Part shown: positions 8,205 to 17,052 of the stretch, in pieces
How positions within the stretch are numbered: position 1 is the first letter of the stretch
Layout of the letters: each line of letters begins with the position of its first letter
Source of the DNA: Sphingobacteriaceae bacterium
GTDB lineage: Bacteria > Bacteroidota > Bacteroidia > Sphingobacteriales > Sphingobacteriaceae
Assembly: GCA_017745075.1 (NCBI GenBank)
Contig: JAGIAD010000029.1
Location: 1-64,000 of the forward strand
Reading direction: 5' to 3'
Length of the DNA: 64,000 nucleotides
Program-made: the position numbers and the translations under genes
The notes under the pieces: model-generated
What the model was told of the DNA's origin: nothing
Seen by the model: the letters and a program-made list of their open reading frames with translations, nothing else
Databases searched by the model: none

Positions 8205-9830
8205 TTAATTCGATAAGATTAAATTAAATGATTTCACAATTTTTGATTTTGGGGCTCCATTATTAGGAACAACATCAAATGATATTCTCAAAACAGCTGA
8301 AGAATACGCAATACCTGTTGAAGAATTTAACTGTTTATTTGCAGGGCCATATAATCCACCAGAACTAAAAGTATCACGTTCATATCGAAACGGTATATTG
8401 TATAGATCAGCATTCACGAGGGTCGATCCACCATTACCAGTTGCAAAAGTCATAGCTTCATGATTAAAGGTTAATAAATCATTGACAATTACTCTTTTCC
8501 CATCTATAATTTCTGTAGTCGGGTCCGTAAGAGGTATAGGTTCATCAATAGTTGGTCGACCGTCTTGGAATGTTTGCAAATCACTTTTATAATTTTCAAA
8601 AAAAACGATTTCCTGCTTTAAATTATTTATAGTCGCACCATTGGGGCTATTATTTATAATTGACGGATTAAATTGCATAACATAGGAATTACGATCAATA
8701 CCTAATATCCAATGGTCTACATATGCTGGTTCATCACCATCTCCACCTACCAAAACCGGTCTATAATAGAGCTTGGGATAAGAGGATAAACTCATGATAC
8801 CTAAAGGTTCCTTATATAATGGGGCATACCCTGTAACATTATCCTGTCCTAGTGTACCTGGCATAACCAGGCTCGGATTTTGAAGCTGATATATGTCGGT
8901 CGCGGTACCAGACATTTGAATATCGGCACTCGTAGTCAAATTAGCATATTGTTCTGTATCACTCGAGCCACCGAAAATACCATTTAATACATTTTTTGCT
9001 ACCCCGCCTAATCCACTTGTTAAACCTGCTTTCAAAGCTTTTGTTGTAATATCGGGTAAATTCCAAACGTCTATAAGCCCTTCTACAGGGAACGTTAATA
9101 GTCCTGGAATAGTAGATCCCAACAAATCTGAAGACGGAGAAGGTTGACTAATTGTTCCCTTTATTGTGCCTTTTGATGTTCCGTTCAAGCTGATATTTGT
9201 TGTATTTACTGAATTAACAGCCCACGTCATTCGTGTATTGCTTGCAGCCTTTTGAATAATACTAGGATCATAAGCCATTTCAAATTCTGCAGCATACCAT
9301 GAACCAGTCGCTGAAGTTTTATATTGTTGAACCGTAGTTGTAACTGGTGTTTTCAAACTAAGATTAGACACTTCTGTTGCAGAATAACTAAGGAGAGGAT
9401 TCGAATCACCTGCAACATCTTGTATTAGTGAATGGGATATGTTGCTACTTGGTATAGCGGAGCCAGGTGATAAATAAAAATAGCCTCTAAATAACCCTCT
9501 ATACCTATTATATAAGACAAAATATGCAGGTTGCTTAAATTCTTCTGGACTAAAGGTATTATATACAAGCTCCCAACCATCAGATTTCTTGATATCAGTG
9601 ACATAGATTAATGGAAAAGACCTATTGGCACTACTCGCCCAAGGCACAAGTATATTGGTACCAGCTGGTGCAGGCATGTAATCGCCAAGTTCCCAATCGA
9701 AACTATATGGCGTAATGGTGCTTTTATTGCTAGTTGAAGCAATAACACTACCAGGCGCAGTCAATTCTTTTTTACAAGATGAAAAGACAGCCAAAAGGAC
9801 TAAAATTAAGATGTAATTTTTTGATTTCAT
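8205..9830 (-). CDS. Large lipoprotein of unknown function
   Basis: 541 residues. It begins MKSKNYILILVLLAVFSSCK, a lipoprotein signal with the SCKK form common in Bacteroidota outer-membrane lipoproteins. The mature protein is rich in Ser/Thr/Asn and Tyr, with few charged clusters, and I recognise no domain. It lies 168 bp downstream of the Oar-like TonB receptor on the same strand, separated by a strong terminator hairpin, so it is either read through at a lower level or has its own promoter in the very A/T-rich gap. A role as surface partner of that receptor is possible but unproven. Confidence 0.75.
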   Translation of the reverse strand: MKSKNYILILVLLAVFSSCKKELTAPGSVIASTSNKSTITPYSFDWELGDYMPAPAGTNILVPWASSANRSFPLIYVTDIKKSDGWELVYNTFSPEEFKQPAYFVLYNRYRGLFRGYFYLSPGSAIPSSNISHSLIQDVAGDSNPLLSYSATEVSNLSLKTPVTTTVQQYKTSATGSWYAAEFEMAYDPSIIQKAASNTRMTWAVNSVNTTNISLNGTSKGTIKGTISQPSPSSDLLGSTIPGLLTFPVEGLIDVWNLPDITTKALKAGLTSGLGGVAKNVLNGIFGGSSDTEQYANLTTSADIQMSGTATDIYQLQNPSLVMPGTLGQDNVTGYAPLYKEPLGIMSLSSYPKLYYRPVLVGGDGDEPAYVDHWILGIDRNSYVMQFNPSIINNSPNGATINNLKQEIVFFENYKSDLQTFQDGRPTIDEPIPLTDPTTEIIDGKRVIVNDLLTFNHEAMTFATGNGGSTLVNADLYNIPFRYERDTFSSGGLYGPANKQLNSSTGIAYSSAVLRISFDVVPNNGAPKSKIVKSFNLILSN

Positions 9831-9858
9831 AGTTAATTAATTTAATGTAATAATGCAA

Positions 9859-9912
9859 TTAATACATATAAATATACATTACGTATTATAATAATGTAAT
9901 CAATATGTATTA
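9859..9912. repeat. A/T-rich inverted repeat upstream of the lipoprotein gene
   Basis: AATACATAT near 9861 is mirrored by ATATGTATT near 9912, in a stretch made almost only of A and T with further short palindromes. It sits in the promoter region of the lipoprotein gene. Confidence 0.4.
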
Positions 9913-9950
9913 ATTAATTATTATTTTATTACAAATTAATACTACAAAAA

Positions 9951-9979
9951 AGCCGTCAAATCATTTTGATTTGACGGCT
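9951..9979 (-). terminator. Terminator of the Oar-like TonB receptor
   Basis: A 12 bp perfect stem AGCCGTCAAATC / GATTTGACGGCT with a 5-base loop, followed on the minus strand by TTTTTT. Confidence 0.85.
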
Positions 9980-9998
9980 ATAAACTGATATAAAAAGA

Positions 9999-12900
9999 TT
10001 AGAAACTATATCTCAATCCCAATTGCATTTGGTAACGTGATGCAAAGAAATCTCTTGAATATGAAGTGACGTCACTTTGTTTAAAGTTATAAGTAGGATA
10101 AGTAGTAGCATTACCTGCAGAAATTACTTTTCCTGTGGCATCTTTAGCAAGTGATAAACCAACACTTGCCATTGAGTTGAATGTATTAGGAGAAAAATAT
10201 TGAATTCCCCAATCTTTATTCACCAAATTGGTTAGGTTAATGATATCGTAAGTTAAAGTTAAAACGTGTGGGTGTTTTCCTTTTGCCACCTGAATATCCT
10301 GAGAGAAACGGAAATCAGCCTGAACATTCCAAGGGGTACGCGCACCGTTACGCTCGGTAAAATTGCCACGGCGGCCGCTCAGGTATTTATTACCATCGAT
10401 ATAGCTATCAAATGCTGCTGCCTGTGCAATTCCTTCTGGAGTGTTAGCAAAGAATTTCTGCGTCTCGCCGGCTGCAGGTATGTACATTAAACTTACGGTC
10501 TGACCAGTTCCGTTAATGGTACTGTTCACCAAACCTAATGAATATGGTGCACCAGATTGTCCGCTGAAAAAGATAGAGAAGTTACTCACATATTTACCAT
10601 TTTTAGCCCAATCCAAACGGTAGTTTACTGTTGATACAATACGGTGACGGATATCGAAGTTAGAATATGCCAAACCTGGATTATTAGGACTAAGCGACTG
10701 GTTTAACTGCCAGTTAGATTCCATGGAGTTACGAATACCGTTGGCAATATCTTTAGACTGACCATAGGTATAAGCAGCCATCACATCTAAACCGAAAGGA
10801 AGTGATTTACTTACCTGAGCAGTTAAACTGTATTTATATCCTTTATCGGTGTTCGATAATAAATATGCGTTAGTAAATAGTTTATTGATTTTTCCATTAC
10901 CATTAGGGCCTGATGTTGTGCTATAAATTGGTTGCTGACGCTGAGTATCATAAATCATGTAAGTTGGATTATCAACAATGTTAATCTGTTGGAAAGCAAC
11001 GTCTTTAATTACCTTACTGTAGATTCCTTCTAGCGTAAATTTCCAGTTATCTTCAGTTTTGATATCAAATGCTAAATTACTTCTCCAGGCTTTAGGCATT
11101 TTAAAGTTATTGTCTACCAAATCTACCTGGGTCGCTCCACTGGCATCATTAATGTTTACGCCTTGTTTAGCTACGTAACCGGCTTCACCATTTCCGGTTA
11201 AAGCATCGCCAATAGGATCAGATCCTGCAACTGGCGTACCCGAAGCTGATTTGTAATCATATTTCTTATCAAAAGCACCATAGTTAACACCATTGTTATA
11301 ATAAGCATAACCTAACCATGCAAAAGGCACACGACTGGTAAAGAAACCGCTACCACCACGGATAATTAAACTCTGATCGCCGATAGCATCATAATTAAAT
11401 CCTACTCTTGGCGACACTTGGACTTTGTTTAAGAATTTATTGTTAATAGCTGAGGGCTGGGTATAAGTATAGGTTGTACCGTAATTAGGATCAACTGGAG
11501 AATTGGCGGTTTTAGTGCTCAATGTTGGTTGAGTTGGCAGGTCGGTCATATCAAAACGTAAACCTAGAGTCAACTTAAACTTGTCACTTAAACGCATTTC
11601 ATCCTGTCCGTACAAACTAAACATATTTACGTTAAACTTTGCTGTCGGATTAGCAATAATATTATCGCGGGTATTATTATCGTAGTTATAGTTAGTACGT
11701 ACACGATTTGGTTTGCCTGCCAGGAAGTCATCAACACTTGAATAAGCTACCCGCCCGTTCCAGGAGTTTACGAAACCATAGTTGATGTTGTACAACTCAT
11801 TGTGCGTACCAATAGTGAAGCTATGGATACCTTTGCTGAACTGATAGTTATCAGTAACTTCAAAAGTTTTTTGCTTCATATTAAAGATACTGGCTTCTCT
11901 GTCGGTACCTAAAAATAATGTCCCTCCGTTAGATGCAATTTCTATCTGTGGAACTGCCGGGTTGGTAAGTGGATTACGGAAATCGTTAATGTTTGAATAA
12001 CCAACAATCAAGTTGTTTGTTGCGGCGTCAAAACGCGTTTTTAATTCGGCAACAGTAGAGCTTTGGTTATTGTTTTGTTTAAAATCGATACTTCCAAATC
12101 TAAAGTTAGACTGGTCGCGCTCTAAGTTGGTAGCTTTTGAAACGATGGTATTATTCCTAACAGTTAACTGATTTCTCTCATCAATGTTCCAATCTAAACG
12201 GTTAAAGAATTTATTCGATTGTGAATAAATGTTGTAATTACCAAAACTTCCGGCATTGATACCATAAACATTACTCATTCTATCTGATATGGCCTGAGCC
12301 TGTGCGACAGTTAACAGTGGCATATCTGATGATCCGGCTCCTAAAATTACCGGATCCTGGCGGCGGGTAATCTCCTCGTTTGTAAAGAAAAACAACTTAT
12401 CTTTTATAATAGGGAAACCTACACGGAAACCGGTTTGGTAATCGTGAAAAGCTGATGGCTCCTTGCTGTTATCGCCAATTTTGTTTCTACCGATTAATGA
12501 AGCATTACGGCCGTAACCATAAACCGACCCTACTACTTCGTTGGTACCACCACGCGTTACGGCATTGATACTACCACCTAAAAAGTTACCCACTTTAACA
12601 TCGTAAGGTGCAAGCAATACAGTAACATCCTGGATCGCATCAAGCGAAACCGGGTTGGTACGCGTACTGCTTCCTGGCATGCCCGAACTTCCGCTCTGAC
12701 CACCCAACGAAGGACTGAAACCAATGGCATCATTATTAATAGCACCATCAATGGTTACGTTATTATACCTAAAGTTGGTACCGCCAAAAGTATTATCTTT
12801 ACTACCCTGAGGGGTTACACGGGTAACGTCCTGTAAACTGCGGTTCATGGTTGGAAGGGTTTTGATCTGACCTTCGCCAATGCTGGTACCTGCACCAGAT

Positions 12901-13280
12901 TTTGTTCCGCCTTTCTGACCTTTAACACTTACTTCGGCCAGTTGGTTACCTTGCTCCTGGAGATCAAGATCAAGTTTTACATCAGTACCTAAGGTTAGGT
13001 AAATATTTTCTTTTACCACCGGGCTGTAACCAACAAAGGTTACCGTGATTTTGTACGGTCCACCCGGGTTTAGGTTACCAATCCGGTAAATTCCTGATTC
13101 GTTTGATGAACCTTTAGATACAGTACCTGTTGGAACGTGAACCAAAACGATCGTTGCTCCTGGTATGATACCTTTGTTATCCTTAATCTTTCCATTAATA
13201 CTAGATGTTGTAACCTGCGCCTGGGCAAATGTGACCAGGAGTACAAGAATACTTACTAGGGATAGTAAACGTGATTTCAT
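9999..13280 (-). CDS. Oar-like TonB-dependent receptor with carboxypeptidase-regulatory domain
   Basis: 1093 residues. After the signal peptide (ending TFAQAQ) residues about 25-110 form a carboxypeptidase-regulatory-like fold (INGKIKDNKGIIPGATIVLV, then VGYSPVVKENIYL). The plug follows, with LPTMNRSLQDVTRVTP, FRYNNVTIDGAINND and GGSINAVTRGGTNE, the signature of Oar/OmpA-like outer-membrane receptors first known from Myxococcus. The rest is a long beta-barrel ending in an aromatic strand (YQMQLGLRYSF). The length is typical for the family. Substrates of Oar-type receptors are mostly unknown; export of proteases has been proposed for some. It appears to be transcribed alone. Confidence 0.92.
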   Translation of the reverse strand: MKSRLLSLVSILVLLVTFAQAQVTTSSINGKIKDNKGIIPGATIVLVHVPTGTVSKGSSNESGIYRIGNLNPGGPYKITVTFVGYSPVVKENIYLTLGTDVKLDLDLQEQGNQLAEVSVKGQKGGTKSGAGTSIGEGQIKTLPTMNRSLQDVTRVTPQGSKDNTFGGTNFRYNNVTIDGAINNDAIGFSPSLGGQSGSSGMPGSSTRTNPVSLDAIQDVTVLLAPYDVKVGNFLGGSINAVTRGGTNEVVGSVYGYGRNASLIGRNKIGDNSKEPSAFHDYQTGFRVGFPIIKDKLFFFTNEEITRRQDPVILGAGSSDMPLLTVAQAQAISDRMSNVYGINAGSFGNYNIYSQSNKFFNRLDWNIDERNQLTVRNNTIVSKATNLERDQSNFRFGSIDFKQNNNQSSTVAELKTRFDAATNNLIVGYSNINDFRNPLTNPAVPQIEIASNGGTLFLGTDREASIFNMKQKTFEVTDNYQFSKGIHSFTIGTHNELYNINYGFVNSWNGRVAYSSVDDFLAGKPNRVRTNYNYDNNTRDNIIANPTAKFNVNMFSLYGQDEMRLSDKFKLTLGLRFDMTDLPTQPTLSTKTANSPVDPNYGTTYTYTQPSAINNKFLNKVQVSPRVGFNYDAIGDQSLIIRGGSGFFTSRVPFAWLGYAYYNNGVNYGAFDKKYDYKSASGTPVAGSDPIGDALTGNGEAGYVAKQGVNINDASGATQVDLVDNNFKMPKAWRSNLAFDIKTEDNWKFTLEGIYSKVIKDVAFQQINIVDNPTYMIYDTQRQQPIYSTTSGPNGNGKINKLFTNAYLLSNTDKGYKYSLTAQVSKSLPFGLDVMAAYTYGQSKDIANGIRNSMESNWQLNQSLSPNNPGLAYSNFDIRHRIVSTVNYRLDWAKNGKYVSNFSIFFSGQSGAPYSLGLVNSTINGTGQTVSLMYIPAAGETQKFFANTPEGIAQAAAFDSYIDGNKYLSGRRGNFTERNGARTPWNVQADFRFSQDIQVAKGKHPHVLTLTYDIINLTNLVNKDWGIQYFSPNTFNSMASVGLSLAKDATGKVISAGNATTYPTYNFKQSDVTSYSRDFFASRYQMQLGLRYSF

Positions 13281-13569
13281 TTTCTGTTATTTTATTTTGG
13301 TACAAAACAACAGCCTTAATGTTAATTCAATATTAACAACAGATTAACTTTAACCATGAATTAACATTATGAAAATGAGAAGTAAATAATGGCAAAACAA
13401 TTCCTTAACAGCCTTTTTAGAAGCCGGAATATGACATGAGCGATATGCTCAAATATCACATTCAAAGATGAAGATTTCATGAAGATGAGGCTAGTCTTTA
13501 GCCTACAGTCATATTCTGGAGTCCGAGGTTGATTAACCGGTTAACAGTTAAGCATTCTTCAAACCTGCA

Positions 13570-13715
13570 ACCAAGGCACAAATGAACCAATGACCAATAA
13601 ACAAATTAACCAATAACCAATTAACTAATGACTAATGAACCAATTAACAAATGAACTAATGAACCAATTAACAAATGAACTAATGACTAATGAACCAATG
13701 GCTAATGAACCTATT
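13570..13715. repeat. Short tandem repeats upstream of the acetyltransferase
   Basis: Degenerate units based on AATGAACCAATTAAC and AATGAACTAATG fill this stretch. A 24-base unit starting TAATGAACCAATTAAC is present as two perfect adjacent copies (13633-13656 and 13657-13680), with diverged copies on both sides. It ends about 20 bases before the start codon of the acetyltransferase gene. The rest of the 13281-13570 gap holds no gene that I can see. Confidence 0.8.
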
Positions 13716-13732
13716 TATCTATCTTTACACCC

Positions 13733-14233
13733 ATGACCATAAGATTAGCCCTTACCGAAGATATACCCTCAATTATGCAGCTGGTACGTAAAGTTGTACC
13801 CATAATGCGTGCAGCAGGAAATTTTCAATGGGGAAACGATTATCCGAACCCTGAAGTATTTGCCAACGACATTACAAATGGTCAGTTATGGGTAGCAGAG
13901 CTGGAAAATGAAATTGTTGGTGTTTCGGCAATCACCACAGATCAGGATCCTGAGTATGCCGAGGCGGGCTGGGACATTACCGAAAAAGCCATTGTTACAC
14001 ACCGGTTGGCTGTAGATCCCGATTGGCAGGGCAAGGGCATTGCCAAAGCTTTAATGCAACAGGCAGAGGAAGTAGCCAAAGCCGCGGGCATTAACATTTT
14101 AAGGGTAGATACCAATAGTGAAAACAAAGCCACACAGGCCCTTTTCCCTAAACTGGGTTATACCTTTAGTGGCGAAATTGGCCTGGCCAAACGTCCCGGG
14201 TTGAGGTTTTTCTGTTACGAAAAATTGTTATAA
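13733..14233 (+). CDS. GNAT family N-acetyltransferase
   Basis: 166 residues with a complete GNAT fold: LWVAELENEIVGVSAI (strands 2-3), the acetyl-CoA binding loop HRLAVDPDWQGKGIAKALMQ (the Q/R-x-x-G-x-G/A signature appears as QGKGIA), and a C-terminal NILRVDTNSENKATQALFPK typical of this family. Acceptor substrate unknown. It converges with the DUF4256 gene, with only two bases between their stop codons. Confidence 0.88.
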   Translation: MTIRLALTEDIPSIMQLVRKVVPIMRAAGNFQWGNDYPNPEVFANDITNGQLWVAELENEIVGVSAITTDQDPEYAEAGWDITEKAIVTHRLAVDPDWQGKGIAKALMQQAEEVAKAAGINILRVDTNSENKATQALFPKLGYTFSGEIGLAKRPGLRFFCYEKLL

Positions 14234-14235
14234 TG

Positions 14236-14808
14236 CTATACCCTTAAAGAACCACGGAAAGCCCTTGCAGCATAATAAGATTGTGCTCCGTTATGATATA
14301 TAAATACATGATCGTAACGGCGATCTCCAAAGAGCGCACCGCCAAGTTTCCTGATGGCAGGTGGTGTAACAATCCAGCTTGATGTTTTGGTATCGAATTT
14401 TCCGAGCTGCTGCAAGGCCTGGTATTGTTCTTCGGTTAACAACTCTATCCCCATTGCGGCCGCCATATCAACCGCATTATTTTCGGGCTGATGTTCTTTT
14501 CTGGATTCAAGAGCTTCGCGATCGTAACAAACACTTCGGCGGCCTTTCGGACTTTCAGCCGAGCAATCGTAAAAAATATATTCGCCACTCGCCTGATCGT
14601 AACCTACCACATCAGGTTCGCCACCCGTAATTTCCATTTCATCAAGCACCCATAATTTTTCAGGCTTGGAGGTTAATCTTTCGAGCACTTTATCCCATTC
14701 CAAACCTTTATGCCTGTTCATATTTTTCTCGAAACGGATTTTTAAGGTATGGAGCAGGTCTTCTGTTTGTTCAGGAGACAATTCTTTGTTATTATTTGCT
14801 TTACTCAT
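14236..14808 (-). CDS. DUF4256 domain-containing protein
   Basis: 190 residues covering the whole DUF4256 family from LLHTLKIRFEKNMNRHKGLE to the end. Recognisable blocks are MEITGGEPDVVGYD, IFYDCSAESPKGRRSVCYD and AMGIELLTEEQY, then DRRYDHVFIYHNGAQSYYAA. The family is cytosolic, about this length, and has no known function. It is preceded by a repeat block and ends against the convergent acetyltransferase gene. Confidence 0.85.
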   Translation of the reverse strand: MSKANNNKELSPEQTEDLLHTLKIRFEKNMNRHKGLEWDKVLERLTSKPEKLWVLDEMEITGGEPDVVGYDQASGEYIFYDCSAESPKGRRSVCYDREALESRKEHQPENNAVDMAAAMGIELLTEEQYQALQQLGKFDTKTSSWIVTPPAIRKLGGALFGDRRYDHVFIYHNGAQSYYAARAFRGSLRV

Positions 14809-14880
14809 GTTAAATTTAGTTCCTCAATAAAGGTATATCTTTTATTTTCCTGTTTTAAAAAGAATGCCAATTTTCATTTG

Positions 14881-15131
14881 GAGCGCAGGGCCTGTACAAA
14901 ACAATAACTTTCTTCTCGTCTTCCGCTTTCCCGAAAATTCGGGATACCTCGTTGCTGCAGGGTAACGCTCCAACCGGGGCTAGGTAGCCAAAACAGCATT
15001 CCATTTTTGTGGTTTACAGCCTGCAGAAACCCTTGTTCCTAAACCCGATTGCAATGTAAAGCCCGGAGCGCAGCGAGGACTTGAAATGAAAAGCGGGACT
15101 GCAAACCGCCAAGAACCACGAACCATTCATT
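14881..15131. repeat. Roughly 300 bp interspersed repeat, copy A
   Basis: This stretch carries in order GAGCGCAGG, CCTGTACAAAACA, CCTCGTTGCTGCAGGGTAAC, GGGGCTAGGT, AAAACAGCATTCCATTTT, GCAGAAACCCTTGTTCCTAA, CCCGGAGCGCAGCGAGGACT, AAAGCGGGACTGCAAACCGC and CAAGAACCAC. The same blocks in the same order occur at 44030-44695 and, inverted, at 61018-61475. Short frames inside it are by-products. It runs to about 15237 with a fragment of a GTCATTTCGA-type element (ATTTCTCCACTACGGTCGAA). Confidence 0.85.
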
Positions 15132-15237
15132 TCCCTATCCTGTTTCGGCCAGTGAGGCTCCAACCAATGGGATAAAATTTGGAACGAATTAAACGCACAG
15201 ATTTCTCCACTACGGTCGAAATGACGATGCTTCAAAA

Positions 15238-15819
15238 TTAATCTTCCAATCCTTTACCATTCAAAATCTGAGGCATAAATTTTTCAATCCTGGCTTCGCG
15301 GGTTTTGGATTGCTTAGGCGCCGAAAAATATAACAGGTAACCTCTTTGTCTTCCAGGGGTTAAAGCTTCGAACGCTGTTTTTAAATCGGGAATGTGATCC
15401 AATTTACTTTGAAACTCTGCCGGGATGTTATATTCGGTAGTTTTCTTCAGTTCTACTTTTAAGCCGGCCATTTCTATTTCAATGGCTTCAAAAATATAAG
15501 CTTTTAAAATTGTTTTCATTTCTACGATCTGCAATGCATTGGTAAAACGGATCTGCCTTGCCGATTGTACATTCTGCGTTTGTTGAACCAATATCCCTTC
15601 ACTGTCTTTTAACAAAACTCCCTTGAAAAACAAAAAGGCGCAATACTCTTTAAAATCGTGAATTAAAACGATGTTGTTACCATTTAAAGTATAGCAGGGA
15701 CAACCCCATTTTAACTCTTCGGTAAGTCCGCAATCAAGGGCAATTGTTCTTAATAAATTTACTGCCTCCTGCCATTTCTTGGCCTTATTAAAATAAAAAT
15801 CAACTTTTGCGTTCATCAT
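15238..15819 (-). CDS. YdeI family protein (DUF1801 plus OmdA-like)
   Basis: 193 residues. The N-terminal part (LKWGCPCYTLNGNNIVLIHD, then KEYCAFLFFKG) is a DUF1801 domain; the C-terminal part (PAEFQSKLDHIPDLKTAFEA, LTPGRQRGYLLYF, KQSKTREARIEKFMPQILNG) is the bacteriocin-protection/YdeI type. The family is typical in length. The function is poorly known; Bacillus YdeI has been linked to envelope or peptide resistance. It is the last gene of the ArsR operon and starts one base after the DoxX stop codon. Confidence 0.88.
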   Translation of the reverse strand: MMNAKVDFYFNKAKKWQEAVNLLRTIALDCGLTEELKWGCPCYTLNGNNIVLIHDFKEYCAFLFFKGVLLKDSEGILVQQTQNVQSARQIRFTNALQIVEMKTILKAYIFEAIEIEMAGLKVELKKTTEYNIPAEFQSKLDHIPDLKTAFEALTPGRQRGYLLYFSAPKQSKTREARIEKFMPQILNGKGLED

Positions 15820-15820
15820 C

Positions 15821-16207
15821 TTATAGATTAGTTGAAAGAATTTTCCTTTCCGCTGGCCTGAAATACCACGAGAGTACTGTTAAAACCAGTAGTAAAACGG
15901 GGCCGAAATATGCCGAAAAACTATGATCGGCTACCGCAATATGCGAAAAAACAGCCCCAGACATGGCAAAGAAAAAGCCTGCATAAGCCCATTCTTTTAC
16001 TAAAGTAAATTTAGGAATAAGCACGGCAATAACCCCCAGGATTTTCCAGATGCCCAGTAAAGTAAGGAAATAGACCGGATAGCCCAATTGAGTAAAAAGC
16101 GCTACTTCTTCTTTTGTTTTTAATACCTGTACAATACCGGTAGACAGCATACCCAGGGAAAGCCAAACTGTGGCGATCCAATATATAATTTTGTTTCTTT
16201 TTGTCAT
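15821..16207 (-). CDS. DoxX family membrane protein
   Basis: 128 residues with four predicted membrane helices: IIYWIATVWLSLGMLSTGIV, YPVYFLTLLGIWKILGVIAV, WAYAGFFFAMSGAVFSHIAV and YFGPVLLLVLTVLSWYF. This is the DoxX-like fold usual in ArsR/AHSA1 operons. Biochemical role unknown. It lies between the AHSA1 gene (six bases upstream) and the YdeI gene. Confidence 0.85.
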   Translation of the reverse strand: MTKRNKIIYWIATVWLSLGMLSTGIVQVLKTKEEVALFTQLGYPVYFLTLLGIWKILGVIAVLIPKFTLVKEWAYAGFFFAMSGAVFSHIAVADHSFSAYFGPVLLLVLTVLSWYFRPAERKILSTNL

Positions 16208-16213
16208 GATCTG

Positions 16214-16681
16214 TTATTTTAATTGACTTACAATATCCTGCAAACGGTTATGCGCCATGTTAATGCCTTTGGCAAACGGCAGTGATAAAATCTGGTCTCT
16301 CAATCCAACCGATTTGTATATCACATGCATGGTAAGCTTACTTCTTTCGCCCCCCGTTTTTTCGAAAGTCAAAAATTCGAGCTGAGCGGCAAAAGGTGTA
16401 TTTTCCATTTCGAATGTCCGCGTAATTTTTTCATCCGGTACAAACTCGTGGATTACCCCACTGGCTACAAATGCCACATTGCCCTTGTTATCGGAAGTTT
16501 CGAACACATAACTGCCGTGTTTTTTATTTTCGAGCTTCAGCACCTTGGTACCCATCCATTGTGCCACGATTTCGGGTTCTACATAAGCTCTAAAAAGCAA
16601 TTCAACAGGAAGATCAAATTCCCTGGTGATTACGATTTCCTGTTTACCGTTTTCGGCATCGATTTTTGTTTTCTGCTCCAT
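16214..16681 (-). CDS. SRPBCC (AHSA1-like) domain protein
   Basis: 155 residues. IVITREFDLPVELLFRAYVE, then PEIVAQWMGTKVL and a C-terminal helix (AKGINMAHNRLQDIVSQ) form a complete START-like hydrophobic-cavity fold of the AHSA1 (Hsp90 ATPase activator homologue 1) type. Ligand unknown. It starts five bases after the ArsR gene, which is the usual pairing in Bacteroidota and Firmicutes. Confidence 0.88.
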   Translation of the reverse strand: MEQKTKIDAENGKQEIVITREFDLPVELLFRAYVEPEIVAQWMGTKVLKLENKKHGSYVFETSDNKGNVAFVASGVIHEFVPDEKITRTFEMENTPFAAQLEFLTFEKTGGERSKLTMHVIYKSVGLRDQILSLPFAKGINMAHNRLQDIVSQLK

Positions 16682-16686
16682 TGGTT

Positions 16687-17007
16687 CTATCTCGGTTTAT
16701 AATTTTTCATAATATCTTCCAGTTTGTTAAACCTGTCGTCCCACATTTTACGGAAGGGTTCAATAAAATCGGCTATTTCTTTCATTTTTTTGGCATTTGT
16801 ATGGTAGTGTACTTCTCTCCCATTCTGCTTTTGCTCCAAGAGCTCGCATTCGGTTAAGATCTGCAAATGTTTGGAAACCGTTGGCCTGGCGGTATCAAAA
16901 TTGGCAGCAATGGCACCAGCCGTCATAGATTGTGTGGCTACCAACAACAAAATGGCCCTGCGGGTGGGGTCGGCAATGGCCTGAAATACATCTCTTCTTA
17001 AATTCAT
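16687..17007 (-). CDS. ArsR family transcriptional regulator
   Basis: 106 residues. The winged helix-turn-helix is complete: FQAIADPTRRAILLLVA, then MTAGAIAANFDTARPTVSKH (recognition helix) and LQILTECELLEQKQNGREVH (wing). No metal-binding Cys pair is present in the recognition helix, so it is unlikely to be a metal sensor; it belongs to the SdpR-like branch that is found with AHSA1 and DoxX genes. It is the first gene of the four-gene operon and two palindromic sites just upstream suggest autoregulation. Confidence 0.92.
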   Translation of the reverse strand: MNLRRDVFQAIADPTRRAILLLVATQSMTAGAIAANFDTARPTVSKHLQILTECELLEQKQNGREVHYHTNAKKMKEIADFIEPFRKMWDDRFNKLEDIMKNYKPR

Positions 17008-17010
17008 TAT

Positions 17011-17052
17011 GTAGCTATTTGACTACAAATATAAATGTAGCCATTTAACTAC
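17011..17052 (-). promoter_or_regulatory. Double palindromic operator of the ArsR operon
   Basis: Two 16 bp imperfect palindromes, GTAGCTATTTGACTAC (17011-17026) and GTAGCCATTTAACTAC (17037-17052), are 26 bases apart centre to centre. They begin three bases before the ArsR start codon, where a bound repressor would block transcription start or ribosome access. The GTAG...CTAC symmetry fits an ArsR dimer. Confidence 0.7.

Noticed and set aside
15014..15235. 73-codon minus-strand frame
   Set aside because: It lies wholly within copy A of the 300 bp repeat and a GTCATTTCGA fragment; equivalent frames appear in the other copies by chance.
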